From Thermoplasmata archaeon (GTDB lineage: Archaea > Thermoplasmatota > Thermoplasmata > Thermoplasmatales > ARK-15), in contig JAGDXS010000005.1 of assembly GCA_023261755.1 (NCBI GenBank), positions 1-62,714 of the forward strand: DNA of 62,714 nt. The letters are read 5' to 3'. Position 1 is the first letter of the stretch. The number at the start of each line of letters is the position of its first letter. The notes under the pieces were generated by a model, which saw only the letters and a program-made list of their open reading frames with translations, was not told the origin of the DNA and did not search any database. The position numbers and the translations under genes were made by a program. Positions 42,646 through 52,731 of the stretch are shown one piece after another.

Positions 42646-43326
42646 ATGTTTATTTTTTATTTGATTCTATTTTTAATAGTCCTTTTTCTTTTTTCTTTTA
42701 TATTGAAAATTTTAGATCTGCTAGGTTCAATTTTTGCTTTTATTCAGGGATTGATTGTTTCAATTTTTGGATCCATCTATTTTTTATTCCTTCTAATAAT
42801 TTTTGTTGCAATTTCCTTTATTGCTACACATTATAAACATTCAAAAAAGGAAGGAATTTCAGGATTTGAAAATACAAGATCCTGGAAAAGTGTATTTTCT
42901 AAAGGAATAATTCCATTTATTGTTGTTTTTTTGCCATTAAGCTTTTTCAATAAAGAATTATTTTTCTCAATTGCAGTTGCTGCAGCAACATCAGATACAA
43001 TTTCTGGAGAACTTGGTGTCCTATCTAATAGGGCATTTTACATAACAAACTTAAAAAAGGCAAGGCCTGGTGATAATGGGGCAATATCAATCTTGGGTGA
43101 AATTTGGGCTATTGTTGGTTCCCTTATAATAGCAATTTTTTCATACATTTTTTTTAATTTAAACATTTTTGAATTTATTTTGATTGTAATTTTAGGATTT
43201 GTGGGAAGCCAAATAGATAGCCTTATGGGTGCGTTATTGGAAAACAAGGGAAAAATGAAAAAATATACTGTAAACATAGTTGCAATAGGATTAAGTATTC
43301 TTTTGGCATATATCTTTTTGCTATGA
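42646..43326 (+). CDS. DUF92 family membrane protein
   Basis: Five or six membrane helices over 226 residues, with the DUF92 core: GISGFENTRSWKSVFSKG, AAATSDTISGELGVLS, a glycine-rich loop GDNGAISILGEIWAIVG and GFVGSQIDSLMGALLE. Related plant VTE6 is a phytyl-phosphate kinase, so an isoprenoid-phosphate role is possible but not shown. It lies 3 bases after the PPC gene and overlaps apgM by 4. Confidence 0.85.
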   Translation: MFIFYLILFLIVLFLFSFILKILDLLGSIFAFIQGLIVSIFGSIYFLFLLIIFVAISFIATHYKHSKKEGISGFENTRSWKSVFSKGIIPFIVVFLPLSFFNKELFFSIAVAAATSDTISGELGVLSNRAFYITNLKKARPGDNGAISILGEIWAIVGSLIIAIFSYIFFNLNIFEFILIVILGFVGSQIDSLMGALLENKGKMKKYTVNIVAIGLSILLAYIFLL

Positions 43327-44537
43327 AAAAGATTCTACTCATAATATTGGATGGATTGGGGGACAGACCTTCAAAGGACCTAGGAAATAAAACTCCATTG
43401 CAGGCGGCAAACAAAAAAAATTTGAATTATTTAGCTTCCAAGGGAATGGTTGGCCTTTTTGATCCAATTTCTCCAGGCATCAGACCTGGAAGTGATACAG
43501 CACACCTTTCAATACTTGGATATGATCCTTATAAAACTTATACTGGGAGAGGGCCGTTCGAAGCACTTGGTCTTGGAATGGATCTTAAGCCAGGGGATGT
43601 GGCATTCAGAGGAAATTTTGCGACTGTTAATGATAATTTCATCGTTGTTGACAGAAGGGCAGGAAGGATTGATAATGGTACAGATGAACTAGCAAAATCC
43701 CTTAACATGAAAATAGGTGATGTGGAAATTCTGGTCAAGGAGGGTGTAGAGCACAGAGCAGCTGTTGTTCTTAGAGGAAAAAACCTCTCTTCAAAAATAA
43801 CGGATGTTGATCCTCACCAGGAAAATGCATCTGTAAAAGAATCAAAACCTCTTGATGAAAAGGCAAAATTAACTTCGGATTTAATTAATGAATTTACAAG
43901 GAGAAGTTACAAAATTCTAGATTCCCATCCCATTAATATAGAAAGGAAAAAAAGTGGAAAAAATCCAGCAAACATTCTTCTTGTGAGAGGTGCAGGCATA
44001 GTTCCAGAATTGGAGGATTTTAACAAAAAATTTAATTTGAAAGCAGCGTGCATAGTAGGTGTACCCCTAATTTCAGGCATATGCAAATTGGCAGGCATCA
44101 AGCCTATTTCAGTTCCTGGTGCTACTGGCACATTAAACACCAATATGGAAAATAAAATTAAGTATGCAATAGAAAATCTAAAAGAATTCGATTTTATTCT
44201 TATGAATATAAAGGCTACAGATATTGCAGGGCACGATGGCAATGCAATATTAAAAAAAGAAGTAATTGAAAGGGCGGACAAAGCATTCGAACCATTGTTG
44301 GAGCATCTTGATGAATATACAATCATGATTACAGGAGATCATTCCACACCCTGCTCTGTAAAGGATCATACTGGGGATCCATTGCCAGTATTAATTTCCA
44401 CATCGGGCATAAGATCCGATGGAATAGATGAGTGGAATGAAATTTCTGCTGCAAAAGGTTCCTTAAGGATTTCTGGAAAGGATGTAATAAATGTACTTTT
44501 AAATTACAGTGATAGGGCGGAGAAATTCGGCGCATGA
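43323..44537 (+). CDS. apgM: 2,3-bisphosphoglycerate-independent phosphoglycerate mutase, archaeal type
   Basis: Interconverts 3- and 2-phosphoglycerate with two metal ions. The N-terminus ILDGLGDRPSKDLGNKTPLQAA carries the first metal Asp, and RPGSDTAHLSILGYDP the nucleophilic Ser. RGNFATV, DPHQENASV, DIAGHDGNA and TGDHSTPCSVKDHTGDPLP follow. At 404 residues it is the usual archaeal length. With glycerate 2-kinase at 17.2-18.4 kb it forms part of lower glycolysis. Overlaps DUF92 and rhomboid genes by 4 bases each. Confidence 0.95.
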   Translation: MKKILLIILDGLGDRPSKDLGNKTPLQAANKKNLNYLASKGMVGLFDPISPGIRPGSDTAHLSILGYDPYKTYTGRGPFEALGLGMDLKPGDVAFRGNFATVNDNFIVVDRRAGRIDNGTDELAKSLNMKIGDVEILVKEGVEHRAAVVLRGKNLSSKITDVDPHQENASVKESKPLDEKAKLTSDLINEFTRRSYKILDSHPINIERKKSGKNPANILLVRGAGIVPELEDFNKKFNLKAACIVGVPLISGICKLAGIKPISVPGATGTLNTNMENKIKYAIENLKEFDFILMNIKATDIAGHDGNAILKKEVIERADKAFEPLLEHLDEYTIMITGDHSTPCSVKDHTGDPLPVLISTSGIRSDGIDEWNEISAAKGSLRISGKDVINVLLNYSDRAEKFGA

Positions 44538-45361
44538 TTGAGTACCTGATCCTCATATTAATTATTTTTTTCATTTTTTATTCATATTACAGAAATAAGC
44601 ATGCTGTATTTTTTATTGTACTAGCAAATTTAATTATATTTGCCATAGAAATGTATTATATATATAACAATATTAATATTTATGAAATTCTAGGATTCAG
44701 CACAAACAATATATTATCAATTCAACTAATCACAGGAATTTTTACACATTATGATTACATTCACATACTTTCAAATATGGTCGTCCTTTTATTCATAGGT
44801 TATCCGTTCGAGATGAAAGTTGGGGCTAGAAAATTCATAATTATTTATTTAATAACAGGAATAATTGCTGAGATAATATATGCTCTTGTGCACATAAATG
44901 AATATTATATCCTCCTTGGTGCTTCAGGTTCAATTTTCGGCATTATGGGAGCCTATTTGAAATTATATCCGGAAGACGAAATATCTATGTTCCTCGGTTT
45001 TATATTTTTCCCAAAAATAAAAGTAAAGTTTGCTGTCTTCTTTGCTGCACTTATAGAATTACTTGCCATGGTACTTTCATATGAAGATAATGTGGCACAC
45101 CTTGTACATATTTCAGCCTTTATAATAGGATTTTTTATAGCGCCAATATTCATGATAACTAGGAAAAAGGAATTTAGCAATGACGATTTGAAGAATCTTG
45201 TAAAGGATGAAAAATCTAAAGAAATGCTAGAAAAAATTGAAAAAGAAAAGATAGAAATCGTAAGAAAAATATTGATTGAGGAATATCTTAAATATGTGTG
45301 TGAAAAATTTGAAAAGAAAGGTGAAAATATTTATTGCAATGGAAAAAAATATAAATTATGA
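44534..45361 (+). CDS. Rhomboid-family intramembrane serine protease
   Basis: Cleaves membrane proteins within the bilayer. Six helices: LITGIFTHYDYIHILSNMVVLLF with conserved H-x3-N, LLGASGSIFGIMGAY with catalytic Ser, and VHISAFIIGF with catalytic His in helix 6. The C-terminal 65 residues are charged (KDEKSKEMLEKIEKEK) and likely cytoplasmic. The start overlaps apgM by ATGA and the end overlaps the convergent Lhr gene by 6 bases. Confidence 0.9.
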   Translation: MIEYLILILIIFFIFYSYYRNKHAVFFIVLANLIIFAIEMYYIYNNINIYEILGFSTNNILSIQLITGIFTHYDYIHILSNMVVLLFIGYPFEMKVGARKFIIIYLITGIIAEIIYALVHINEYYILLGASGSIFGIMGAYLKLYPEDEISMFLGFIFFPKIKVKFAVFFAALIELLAMVLSYEDNVAHLVHISAFIIGFFIAPIFMITRKKEFSNDDLKNLVKDEKSKEMLEKIEKEKIEIVRKILIEEYLKYVCEKFEKKGENIYCNGKKYKL

Positions 45362-48091
45362 TTTCCAGAATTTTTTATTCTTTGCAAAATTAAGTTCAGC
45401 TTCAGCAATATCTTTAACGAGGTACAGTTCATCTGAATGTGGTGTTTTAAGAATCCTGAGGGCAGTTTCATAGCCTACACCTCTTCCAGCGAGTGCGATT
45501 ATAGCATCCTTTTTGTAAGTTCTTATCAATGTGGATATATTTTGAGCTTTCTTATAGAATTCATTTTCTTCCTTTGTTTTTGGACCATTTTTTATAATGC
45601 TTACCTTATCCCTCTCATATTTTCTTAAAACTGTTACCCTTACTGAGCCACAATAAATGCATCTTACATCTGATACATCTGAAATCTTTTTTGTCCAAGA
45701 ACTTTTGCAGTCCATGCAGACAAATATCATTTCCTGGCTTAATAGTCTGTTTCTTATTGCATTCAGTACAGTAGGTGTGAGCCTTGTCCTTCCAGATTTA
45801 TTTTCTATATAGGTTAAATATGAATCCATTGTTTTATCAAAATTTACAATATCAACTGAAATCAAACCCTTTCTTATTGCGTCAAGGATCTGTTTTGTAT
45901 TCTCTAAATCAAGATAATCCCATATTGATTTATTTATCGCCTCTTGAAAGATTAATGAATCCTTGTACAAATCCGTGATTTTTTCTATTTTAAGTGATGA
46001 AAAATCCGCACCCTTTGAAATTATTCCAAATTTTTTACCTACATATATGAAGACCCTTGTAAAAAATCTTGAATTGGGTAATGCGTATTGAATATCCCTC
46101 TCCATATTTATATCAGAAAGAAGAATTTCTTTTATGGACTTTTCATCTATAGGAATGCTATTTGTTGATAAAAGTATTGTATAGGGAGTAATGCTTAAAC
46201 TTACATTGTAACCCCTTTCCTTTAGAGCTGTCATTATTATTAGGCCTAATGTTTCATTTATTTTAGTCCCAAACCAGTTTTCTATTATGGTGTCTTGACC
46301 TTTTCTTGATATCCTTATTCTCCTTGATGATGAATGATCCTGATTCCACCATGAAATTAACTTATTTTTTGCCGCTTCATTTAGATAATCTGGCAATTCC
46401 TTCGATTCTCTTATTTTTACAACATTCTTAGCAACTTCAAAAGGAACAGGTATGTCTTCCCCTACCCATTTAGGGGGTGTTGCAATTTCTTCAACAAAAT
46501 CAACAAGTATCGTATCATCCTTTATATCAATTACCCTCCATGTTATACCCTTCATCACAAATGTCTGTCCTTCAGATATTTCCTGCGAAACAAAGCTCTC
46601 ATCTAGAGTTCCTATAAACCTTTTTGTTGAAAATTCAATAACACGATATATTTTTTCATCAGGTATCATGGATGGATTATCATAGAAATATTCAAGTGAT
46701 TTTGATCCCCTGTGGATGTAATCACCATCAAATCTTACCATTTTTATTTCTGTCATGAAATTAAGAAAATTTAAAAATTCTTCTTCAGTAAGATCATTGA
46801 AGGCGTAAGATCTTTTAATAGTTTCATAGGCAAAATCAAATTTAATTGATCCTTCGGTGTATACCCATGATGTGATCTGGTTTGCAAGTACAACATAAGG
46901 TTTTTTTCTAACTTCCAGTTTTTCTATTAAACCCCTCTTCGATAAATCAACTATGCTTACAGCCTCTTCTATTTCAACAGGATCTCCTGAAATTATTGCA
47001 CCCTTAGAGATATGGCCTAAGCGGTGGCCTGCTCTGCCTATCCTCTGCATTAACCTGTATACTTGCCTAGGTGAATTAAATTGTACAACAAAATCGGCTC
47101 CTCCAATATCTATGCCAAGTTCAAGCGACGATGTACAAATTAGCGCCTTTAATTTACCCTCTTTTAAAAGTTGTTCATTCTGTGTCCTTATTTCCTTTGA
47201 AAGTGATCCATGGTGTACACCTATTCTATCATCCATTTTTATTTTGTTTAATCTCATTGCAATATCTTCAGCTGTAAATCTTGTATTCACGAAAATCAAA
47301 GATTGATTATAATTGTTAACAAGATTTACGGTGTGCATTATAGCTGAACCATAATCTGGGTCGCATAACATTTCTTCACTCTCTTTTTCATATACCCTAT
47401 CGGGAGATTCAATTGAAACTGAAAATTCTTTGAATAGAGAACTTTTTATAACCCTTACATTCTTTTTTGGAGAAAGGAATTTTGCAATTTCATTTTCATT
47501 TCCAACTGTAGCAGATAAACCTATTCTTTGGATATTCCCTGAATAATTTTCTAAACGTTCTATTGCTATGGCCAACTGCCATCCCCTTTCATCCTGAACC
47601 AATTCATGAATCTCATCTATTATGACAGTTGTTATATTTTTCAAATGCTCTCTTAACTTTTTGCCAGAAAAGAGTATCTGCAATGTTTCAGGCGTTGTTA
47701 TCAATAAATCAGGTGGTGTTTCGCTTACTACCCTCCTTTCAGTTTCTGAAGAATCACCATGGCGAATGTTAATTGTTACCCCTAAAGCTTCACCATATTT
47801 TTTTATTCTTTCAAAAAGATCCCTGTTTAGAGCCCTTAATGGTGTAATATATATGGCATGTATTTTCCTTGGCTTTTCATTTGCAATTCTTGCAAGAATT
47901 GGTATTATAGATGCCTCCGTTTTACCACTTCCAGTGGGTGCAATAAGTAGAACATTTTCCTTGTTGTATATGGAATCATATACCTCCTGCTGATCACTTG
48001 TTAATTCATTTATACCAAAGTTTTTTAGAACCGATAATATGTTATCATCAATCACAGGAAGGTTAAAATTTAGCATTATAAAAAATTTCAC
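45356..48091 (-). CDS. lhr: Lhr-like ATP-dependent helicase (archaeal aLhr)
   Basis: A superfamily-2 helicase of the Lhr group: LLIAPTGSGKTEASI (Walker A), IIDEIHELVQDERGW (motif II DEIH), IQRIGLSATVGN (III), LICTSSLELGIDIGGADFVVQF (V) and RIGRAGHRLGHISKG (VI). Winged-helix and Lhr core domains follow. Near residue 830 a zinc motif CMDC...CIYCGS is inserted, an aLhr feature. Lhr proteins unwind 3'-tailed or branched nucleic acids in repair. The track start is GTG 48091, overlapping the Kef stop. ATG 48076 is an alternative. Third in the antiporter operon. Confidence 0.9.
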   Translation of the reverse strand: MKFFIMLNFNLPVIDDNILSVLKNFGINELTSDQQEVYDSIYNKENVLLIAPTGSGKTEASIIPILARIANEKPRKIHAIYITPLRALNRDLFERIKKYGEALGVTINIRHGDSSETERRVVSETPPDLLITTPETLQILFSGKKLREHLKNITTVIIDEIHELVQDERGWQLAIAIERLENYSGNIQRIGLSATVGNENEIAKFLSPKKNVRVIKSSLFKEFSVSIESPDRVYEKESEEMLCDPDYGSAIMHTVNLVNNYNQSLIFVNTRFTAEDIAMRLNKIKMDDRIGVHHGSLSKEIRTQNEQLLKEGKLKALICTSSLELGIDIGGADFVVQFNSPRQVYRLMQRIGRAGHRLGHISKGAIISGDPVEIEEAVSIVDLSKRGLIEKLEVRKKPYVVLANQITSWVYTEGSIKFDFAYETIKRSYAFNDLTEEEFLNFLNFMTEIKMVRFDGDYIHRGSKSLEYFYDNPSMIPDEKIYRVIEFSTKRFIGTLDESFVSQEISEGQTFVMKGITWRVIDIKDDTILVDFVEEIATPPKWVGEDIPVPFEVAKNVVKIRESKELPDYLNEAAKNKLISWWNQDHSSSRRIRISRKGQDTIIENWFGTKINETLGLIIMTALKERGYNVSLSITPYTILLSTNSIPIDEKSIKEILLSDINMERDIQYALPNSRFFTRVFIYVGKKFGIISKGADFSSLKIEKITDLYKDSLIFQEAINKSIWDYLDLENTKQILDAIRKGLISVDIVNFDKTMDSYLTYIENKSGRTRLTPTVLNAIRNRLLSQEMIFVCMDCKSSWTKKISDVSDVRCIYCGSVRVTVLRKYERDKVSIIKNGPKTKEENEFYKKAQNISTLIRTYKKDAIIALAGRGVGYETALRILKTPHSDELYLVKDIAEAELNFAKNKKFWKS

Positions 48092-49752
48092 ATTTTAAAA
48101 AAATTGTATGATTTATAAAAAACATAATATTCGAGTATCAAAATCACGAAAAATGCAATAAATGTAATTGGCATTAAAATTTGAAAAGTATAAAGCTCAA
48201 TGATCATTAGAAATAGAATTAGAAAAATACCAAACAGTGTAAAATTTACATGGAATATGATTTTTTTCGACTGTTTATTTCCTGTAAATGAATATGGTAT
48301 TCCACTTACCTTGTATGATATGAAGTTTCTAAGAAATATGTATGATAAAATTAATATTATCAATGTAATAATTAACAAATAATAATTTTTATAAAAAATG
48401 TCAAGAAGTAAAAATAGTGAATATGCTGATAAAAATATTCCAGGCATATAATGCTTTTCTGTAATTGGTATGGGCCTATAAAAGAATATTGATCTAAGTG
48501 TTCTGGAAATTACACTTGCTGAAAATTTCAAATATTCAGGAATTAGGTTTGTCAAAACCCTAGTAAACCTAGTGGACATCTTAAGCAAAAATGGCGTAAT
48601 TAATGTTGTAATTATAACAATAGCCCCTGTAATACTAAAAAGAACATTAGAATATGGTAAGACTGAATGGTTCGTTTCTTCAGAAATACTGTTTGCTATG
48701 TTTGCGAATATTAGTGAATCCTCATTCCTTGGTACAAGACCAGAACCTATGAATAATGAACCTTTGCCTGAAAAACCGACCAAATAGCAAACAGTTGACA
48801 TGATAAACACTTCACCTAAAATAATTGTTAACACTGAAATTAAAATCAGATATGCATATTTAACAAACGCAAATAGGTTTACACTTATTCCATATGTAAC
48901 AAAGAATAGGGCTGCGAATGCATATTTAAAACCACTCAATTTTGATTCTATTTCCTTGGATAAATCTGTTTCTGAAAATAACATGCCAGCAAAGAATGCA
49001 CCAATTGCAGGAGTTATATTAAAAATTTCAAGCAATGCACTAATAAGAAATATTACCATTAAAACAAAAATTACAAACAGTTCCTCATTCTTTTTTGTGA
49101 ATATTCTCTTTTTTATTGATGGCATGAATACTCTAGTTAATACGATAATGAATGCAATAAATGAACCGACACCTATGTACTCTATATTCAATAACTGAGG
49201 TAAATTTGTTTTTGTAACAAGGAAGCCAGAAAATATTACAATCATGAAAATTGAAATTATATCTTCCATGATGAGCATGTTTAAAAGTGCCTCAGCTTCC
49301 ATTGCTGATAATTTTCTTAAATCATCTACACTTTTTGCTGTAACAATTACACTACTTGCAGATATTATAAAAGCAAGGAATAGTGAATCAAAAATGTCCC
49401 AATGAAAGAATAAGCCAATTAAGAAGCCTAAAACAAACATTACAGAAATATCTGTTATACCTAAAACAGTTGCAACAAGGGTTGTTTTTTTAAATTTTTG
49501 TGGTGCAATATTCAAACCTATAAAAAATAGAAGGATAACAAGACCGAGCTGTGAAAATATTGTTGGTATTTGACTATTTTGCATTATACTAGAATAATGA
49601 AAACCTAATATCGTAAATGATATGGATGGGCTTAGTATAAGTCCTATGATTAAGTATCCAATCATATTTGGTTGCTTTATTTTTGTTGCTAAAAGACCAC
49701 CTATTAATGCAATTAAGAACAAAATACCTAAATCAAGGAATAGAAAATCCAT
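48088..49752 (-). CDS. Kef-type (CPA2) cation:proton antiporter
   Basis: The ~554-residue membrane protein has about 13 helices. It starts LFLDLGILFLIALIGGLLATKIKQPNMIGYLIIGLILSP, with the CPA2 gating motif FIGLNIAP, ASSVIVTAKSVDDL, and FFAGMLFSETDLSKEIE in the second half. It lacks a C-terminal RCK/TrkA nucleotide-binding domain. The extra C-terminal 100 residues hold further helices. The upstream gene, KhtT-like, would supply regulation. It likely exchanges K+ or Na+ for H+. Confidence 0.9.
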   Translation of the reverse strand: MDFLFLDLGILFLIALIGGLLATKIKQPNMIGYLIIGLILSPSISFTILGFHYSSIMQNSQIPTIFSQLGLVILLFFIGLNIAPQKFKKTTLVATVLGITDISVMFVLGFLIGLFFHWDIFDSLFLAFIISASSVIVTAKSVDDLRKLSAMEAEALLNMLIMEDIISIFMIVIFSGFLVTKTNLPQLLNIEYIGVGSFIAFIIVLTRVFMPSIKKRIFTKKNEELFVIFVLMVIFLISALLEIFNITPAIGAFFAGMLFSETDLSKEIESKLSGFKYAFAALFFVTYGISVNLFAFVKYAYLILISVLTIILGEVFIMSTVCYLVGFSGKGSLFIGSGLVPRNEDSLIFANIANSISEETNHSVLPYSNVLFSITGAIVIITTLITPFLLKMSTRFTRVLTNLIPEYLKFSASVISRTLRSIFFYRPIPITEKHYMPGIFLSAYSLFLLLDIFYKNYYLLIITLIILILSYIFLRNFISYKVSGIPYSFTGNKQSKKIIFHVNFTLFGIFLILFLMIIELYTFQILMPITFIAFFVILILEYYVFYKSYNFFKM

Positions 49753-49755
49753 TTT

Positions 49756-50145
49756 TTATTCTCCTGAAAGTATGATATCACCTGCTCTAGCTATTGCACT
49801 AAGATCCCTTTCGATCTTTCCATTTCTTATAAAGAATAATGCATTTTTTTCTATCTTTGATATTTCCACATTTTTATCCTCGTTCACATAAGTCCATTTT
49901 AATATGGATTTACCCAATTTGAGAAACTCTTCACCTTTCTTAAATTCAATATTAATTTCCATGAGAAGCATTGACAATGTTTTTGCATCTTCCTCAGATA
50001 ACGGGATAACAAAGAAATTTGAATCTTCAGCAAAATATATTTCTTTTGTGCCGTCGGTTTTGATCACCACGGATATTGGACCGTAGCTACCCTGGAATGT
50101 GTATTTTATTCCTATCCCTGGCATCAGTGATTCTACCACATCCAT
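49756..50145 (-). CDS. KhtT-like regulatory subunit of a CPA2 antiporter
   Basis: Of 129 residues, the start SLMPGIGIKYTFQG...ISVVIKTDGTKEIYF matches the N-terminal module of KhtT/YhaT regulators (LPGIGxxFExxxxxGxxIxIVxHxxGxREIY). The last 30 residues, FFIRNGKIERDLSAIARAGDIILSGE, look like the tail of a TrkA-C/RCK-C domain (IIRNGxxxxxPxxxxxLxxGDILxVxG). It is one gene upstream of the antiporter (3-base gap). I infer it gates that antiporter in response to ions or a ligand. Confidence 0.75.
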   Translation of the reverse strand: MDVVESLMPGIGIKYTFQGSYGPISVVIKTDGTKEIYFAEDSNFFVIPLSEEDAKTLSMLLMEINIEFKKGEEFLKLGKSILKWTYVNEDKNVEISKIEKNALFFIRNGKIERDLSAIARAGDIILSGE

Positions 50146-50241
50146 GTTTATAAGATATTACATTCATTTTATTAATTTTTGTGAAATATTTAATAAAAAA
50201 TTCGGATAAAAAATAAATAAACTATTTGTTTATCAGATACT

Positions 50242-52731
50242 ATGAAAAATGAAATAGATAATGAATATAGGTCTTTTCCTTTTCCAGATTACAAGAAAAA
50301 ATATGAAAGGGACAGGCAGTTCAAACAGATACACATAAAAGCTGAAATATTTCCAAATTTTGAAAAAAAGGAATTTTCAGCAATTGAAGAAATATTTCTT
50401 GAAGCAATATATGCAGATTTAGATGAAATAGGATTAGATGCAAAAGAAATTGAAATAAAAAAATTGTACTTCAATGAAAAAGAAATAACATATAATTATG
50501 ATGGAGAGATCATTAAAATAATTTTTTCTCAGAAGGTTAGAAAAGGAGAAAAATTTAGTATAAAAATAGAATATAAATCTAAACCTGTAAGGGGAATATT
50601 TTTCATTGCACCGGATGAAAATTATCCAAACAAACCATACCAGTTATGGACACAGGGTGAGGATGAGGATACCAGGTATTGGCTACCATCCTACGATTAC
50701 CCAAATGAGAGAACAACAACAGAAATGGTTGTCCATGTGCCATTAAATTATTATGTTGTTTCAAATGGTAAATTAATTTCAAAAGAAAAAAAGGAAAATG
50801 AAATTATTTACCATTATATGGAAGATTTCCCACATGCAATATATTTAACATCTATTGCGGCTGGAAATTTCTTTGTTTATGATGATGAAATAGATTCAGT
50901 CAAGCTTGAATATATAGTGCCTTATGAAATGAAGGATTACATAAAGAAAAGTTTTCTGAATACTCCAGATATGATAAGGCATTTTTCAAGACTCTTCAAT
51001 TTTAAATATCCATATGGTAAATATTCCCAGGTTGTGGTCAAAGATTTCATATTCGGAGGTATGGAAAATATTAATGCTACAACACTTACAGAATATACCC
51101 TTCATGACGATAGAGCGCATAATGATTACATAAGTGAAGGTTTAATATCTCACGAACTAGCTCATCAATGGTTTGGTGATTTCATAACCTGCAGGGACTG
51201 GTCACATGCATGGTTAAATGAAGGCTTCGCAACATATATGAATGCTGTATATTTTGACCATTTTCTCGGCCATGAAGATTTCCTTTATGAATTGTATCAG
51301 GATGAACAAGCTTACAAAAGGGAAGATTCACAAGATTATAGAAGGCCTATAGTAACAAATATTTACAAATACCCAGGTGAATTATTTGACAGGCACTTGT
51401 ATGAAAAAGCATCACGTGTTTTGCATATGCTGAGAAATGAAGCTGGTGAATCATCATTCTGGAATTTTATTCAAAATTATTTAGAATTGAACGGTGGAAA
51501 AAGTATTGAAACTCATGATTTGATATCCGTTCTTCAAAATGTGACGGGAAAATCATGGGAACAATTTTTCGATCAATGGATATACCATGCAGGGCATCCT
51601 GAATTCAATGTAACTTATTCCTACGAAAACAATAAGGTAAAAATAAAATTTGAACAAACACAGAAGGGAATAGATACACCAGAAACATTTTCAGTTCCAA
51701 TGGAAATAGCTTTCTATGCTAATAATAAAAGAATTGTTCATTTGGTTAGGATAAAGGATAAAATTGAACAATTTACATTTCAAATGGATGAACCGGAGGC
51801 AATTTCAATAGACCCTGAAAATATTATTCTAAAGAATATAAAATTTGAGAGACCAAAAAAAATGGTTATCAAACAGTTAGAACTGGGAAAAACGGTAATG
51901 GAAAAAATTAATGCTATTAATGATCTTAAAAAATTATCTGGCCAGGATGTAATAGATGCCTTGAAAAATGCAATTTTAAATGATAATTTCTATGGTGTGA
52001 AAATAGAAGCTCTCCATGCTCTGAGTGAAATTGGCACAACGAGTGCCTTTAATGCATTGAAAGAAATAGGTAAATATATAATTGGAAACTGGGATGTAGA
52101 TTCTAGGGTAAGGGCAGCTTATGCAGAAAGCTTAGGTAATTTCTATAGGGAAAATGATGCATTGGAAATCTTAGAAAAGTTCCTAAGGGTTGAGAAGAAA
52201 TATGTACCTATATCAAAAGCACTTGAAAGTATTGGTAAAATAGAGCTGGAAACAGGATTAGATATTCTAGTAGAATTCAAAAATGAAATATCCTGGTCAG
52301 AAATTGTAAGAAGGGGCATGGTTAACGGTTTAGCAAATTTAAAGGATAGACGTGCTAAGGAAATCATTTACGAATTTACAAAACTTGGTTATGATCAAAG
52401 GCTCAGAGCAACTTCAATAATAGCAATGGGTAAGATTTACGAACATGATAAGAATGTTTTACCTTATCTTTACAAGGCATTGAAGGATAATTATTTTCAG
52501 GTAAGGGCAGCAGCTGTTCAGGCAATACAGAATGTGGATGAAAAGGATGCAATACCAGAACTGGAACTTTCATATGATCGTGAAGTTGATGCACATATTA
52601 AAAGATCCATAAGAAATGCTGTCACAAGCATCATTCAGGGGAAAAAAGAAACGGATGAATTAAAGAACCTCAGAGAAGAAATAGAAGATTTAAAAAGAAA
52701 ATACAAGGAATTGAGTGAAAAGATTAAATGA
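50242..52731 (+). CDS. M1 family aminopeptidase with C-terminal HEAT repeats
   Basis: Zinc aminopeptidase that trims peptides from proteasome or tricorn action. The N-terminal beta domain (1-195) is followed by the exopeptidase motif GGMENINATTL and zinc site HELAHQWFGD...NEGFATY with the catalytic Tyr further on (YEKASRVLHML). Instead of the usual ERAP-type domain, from about residue 560 there are HEAT repeats (VKIEALHALSEIG, SRVRAAYAESLG, RATSIIAMGKI, VRAAAVQAIQNV) and a short C-terminal coiled coil (LREEIEDLKRKYKEL). The stop overlaps the RaSEA start (ATGA). Divergent from the KhtT-like operon. Confidence 0.92.
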   Translation: MKNEIDNEYRSFPFPDYKKKYERDRQFKQIHIKAEIFPNFEKKEFSAIEEIFLEAIYADLDEIGLDAKEIEIKKLYFNEKEITYNYDGEIIKIIFSQKVRKGEKFSIKIEYKSKPVRGIFFIAPDENYPNKPYQLWTQGEDEDTRYWLPSYDYPNERTTTEMVVHVPLNYYVVSNGKLISKEKKENEIIYHYMEDFPHAIYLTSIAAGNFFVYDDEIDSVKLEYIVPYEMKDYIKKSFLNTPDMIRHFSRLFNFKYPYGKYSQVVVKDFIFGGMENINATTLTEYTLHDDRAHNDYISEGLISHELAHQWFGDFITCRDWSHAWLNEGFATYMNAVYFDHFLGHEDFLYELYQDEQAYKREDSQDYRRPIVTNIYKYPGELFDRHLYEKASRVLHMLRNEAGESSFWNFIQNYLELNGGKSIETHDLISVLQNVTGKSWEQFFDQWIYHAGHPEFNVTYSYENNKVKIKFEQTQKGIDTPETFSVPMEIAFYANNKRIVHLVRIKDKIEQFTFQMDEPEAISIDPENIILKNIKFERPKKMVIKQLELGKTVMEKINAINDLKKLSGQDVIDALKNAILNDNFYGVKIEALHALSEIGTTSAFNALKEIGKYIIGNWDVDSRVRAAYAESLGNFYRENDALEILEKFLRVEKKYVPISKALESIGKIELETGLDILVEFKNEISWSEIVRRGMVNGLANLKDRRAKEIIYEFTKLGYDQRLRATSIIAMGKIYEHDKNVLPYLYKALKDNYFQVRAAAVQAIQNVDEKDAIPELELSYDREVDAHIKRSIRNAVTSIIQGKKETDELKNLREEIEDLKRKYKELSEKIK

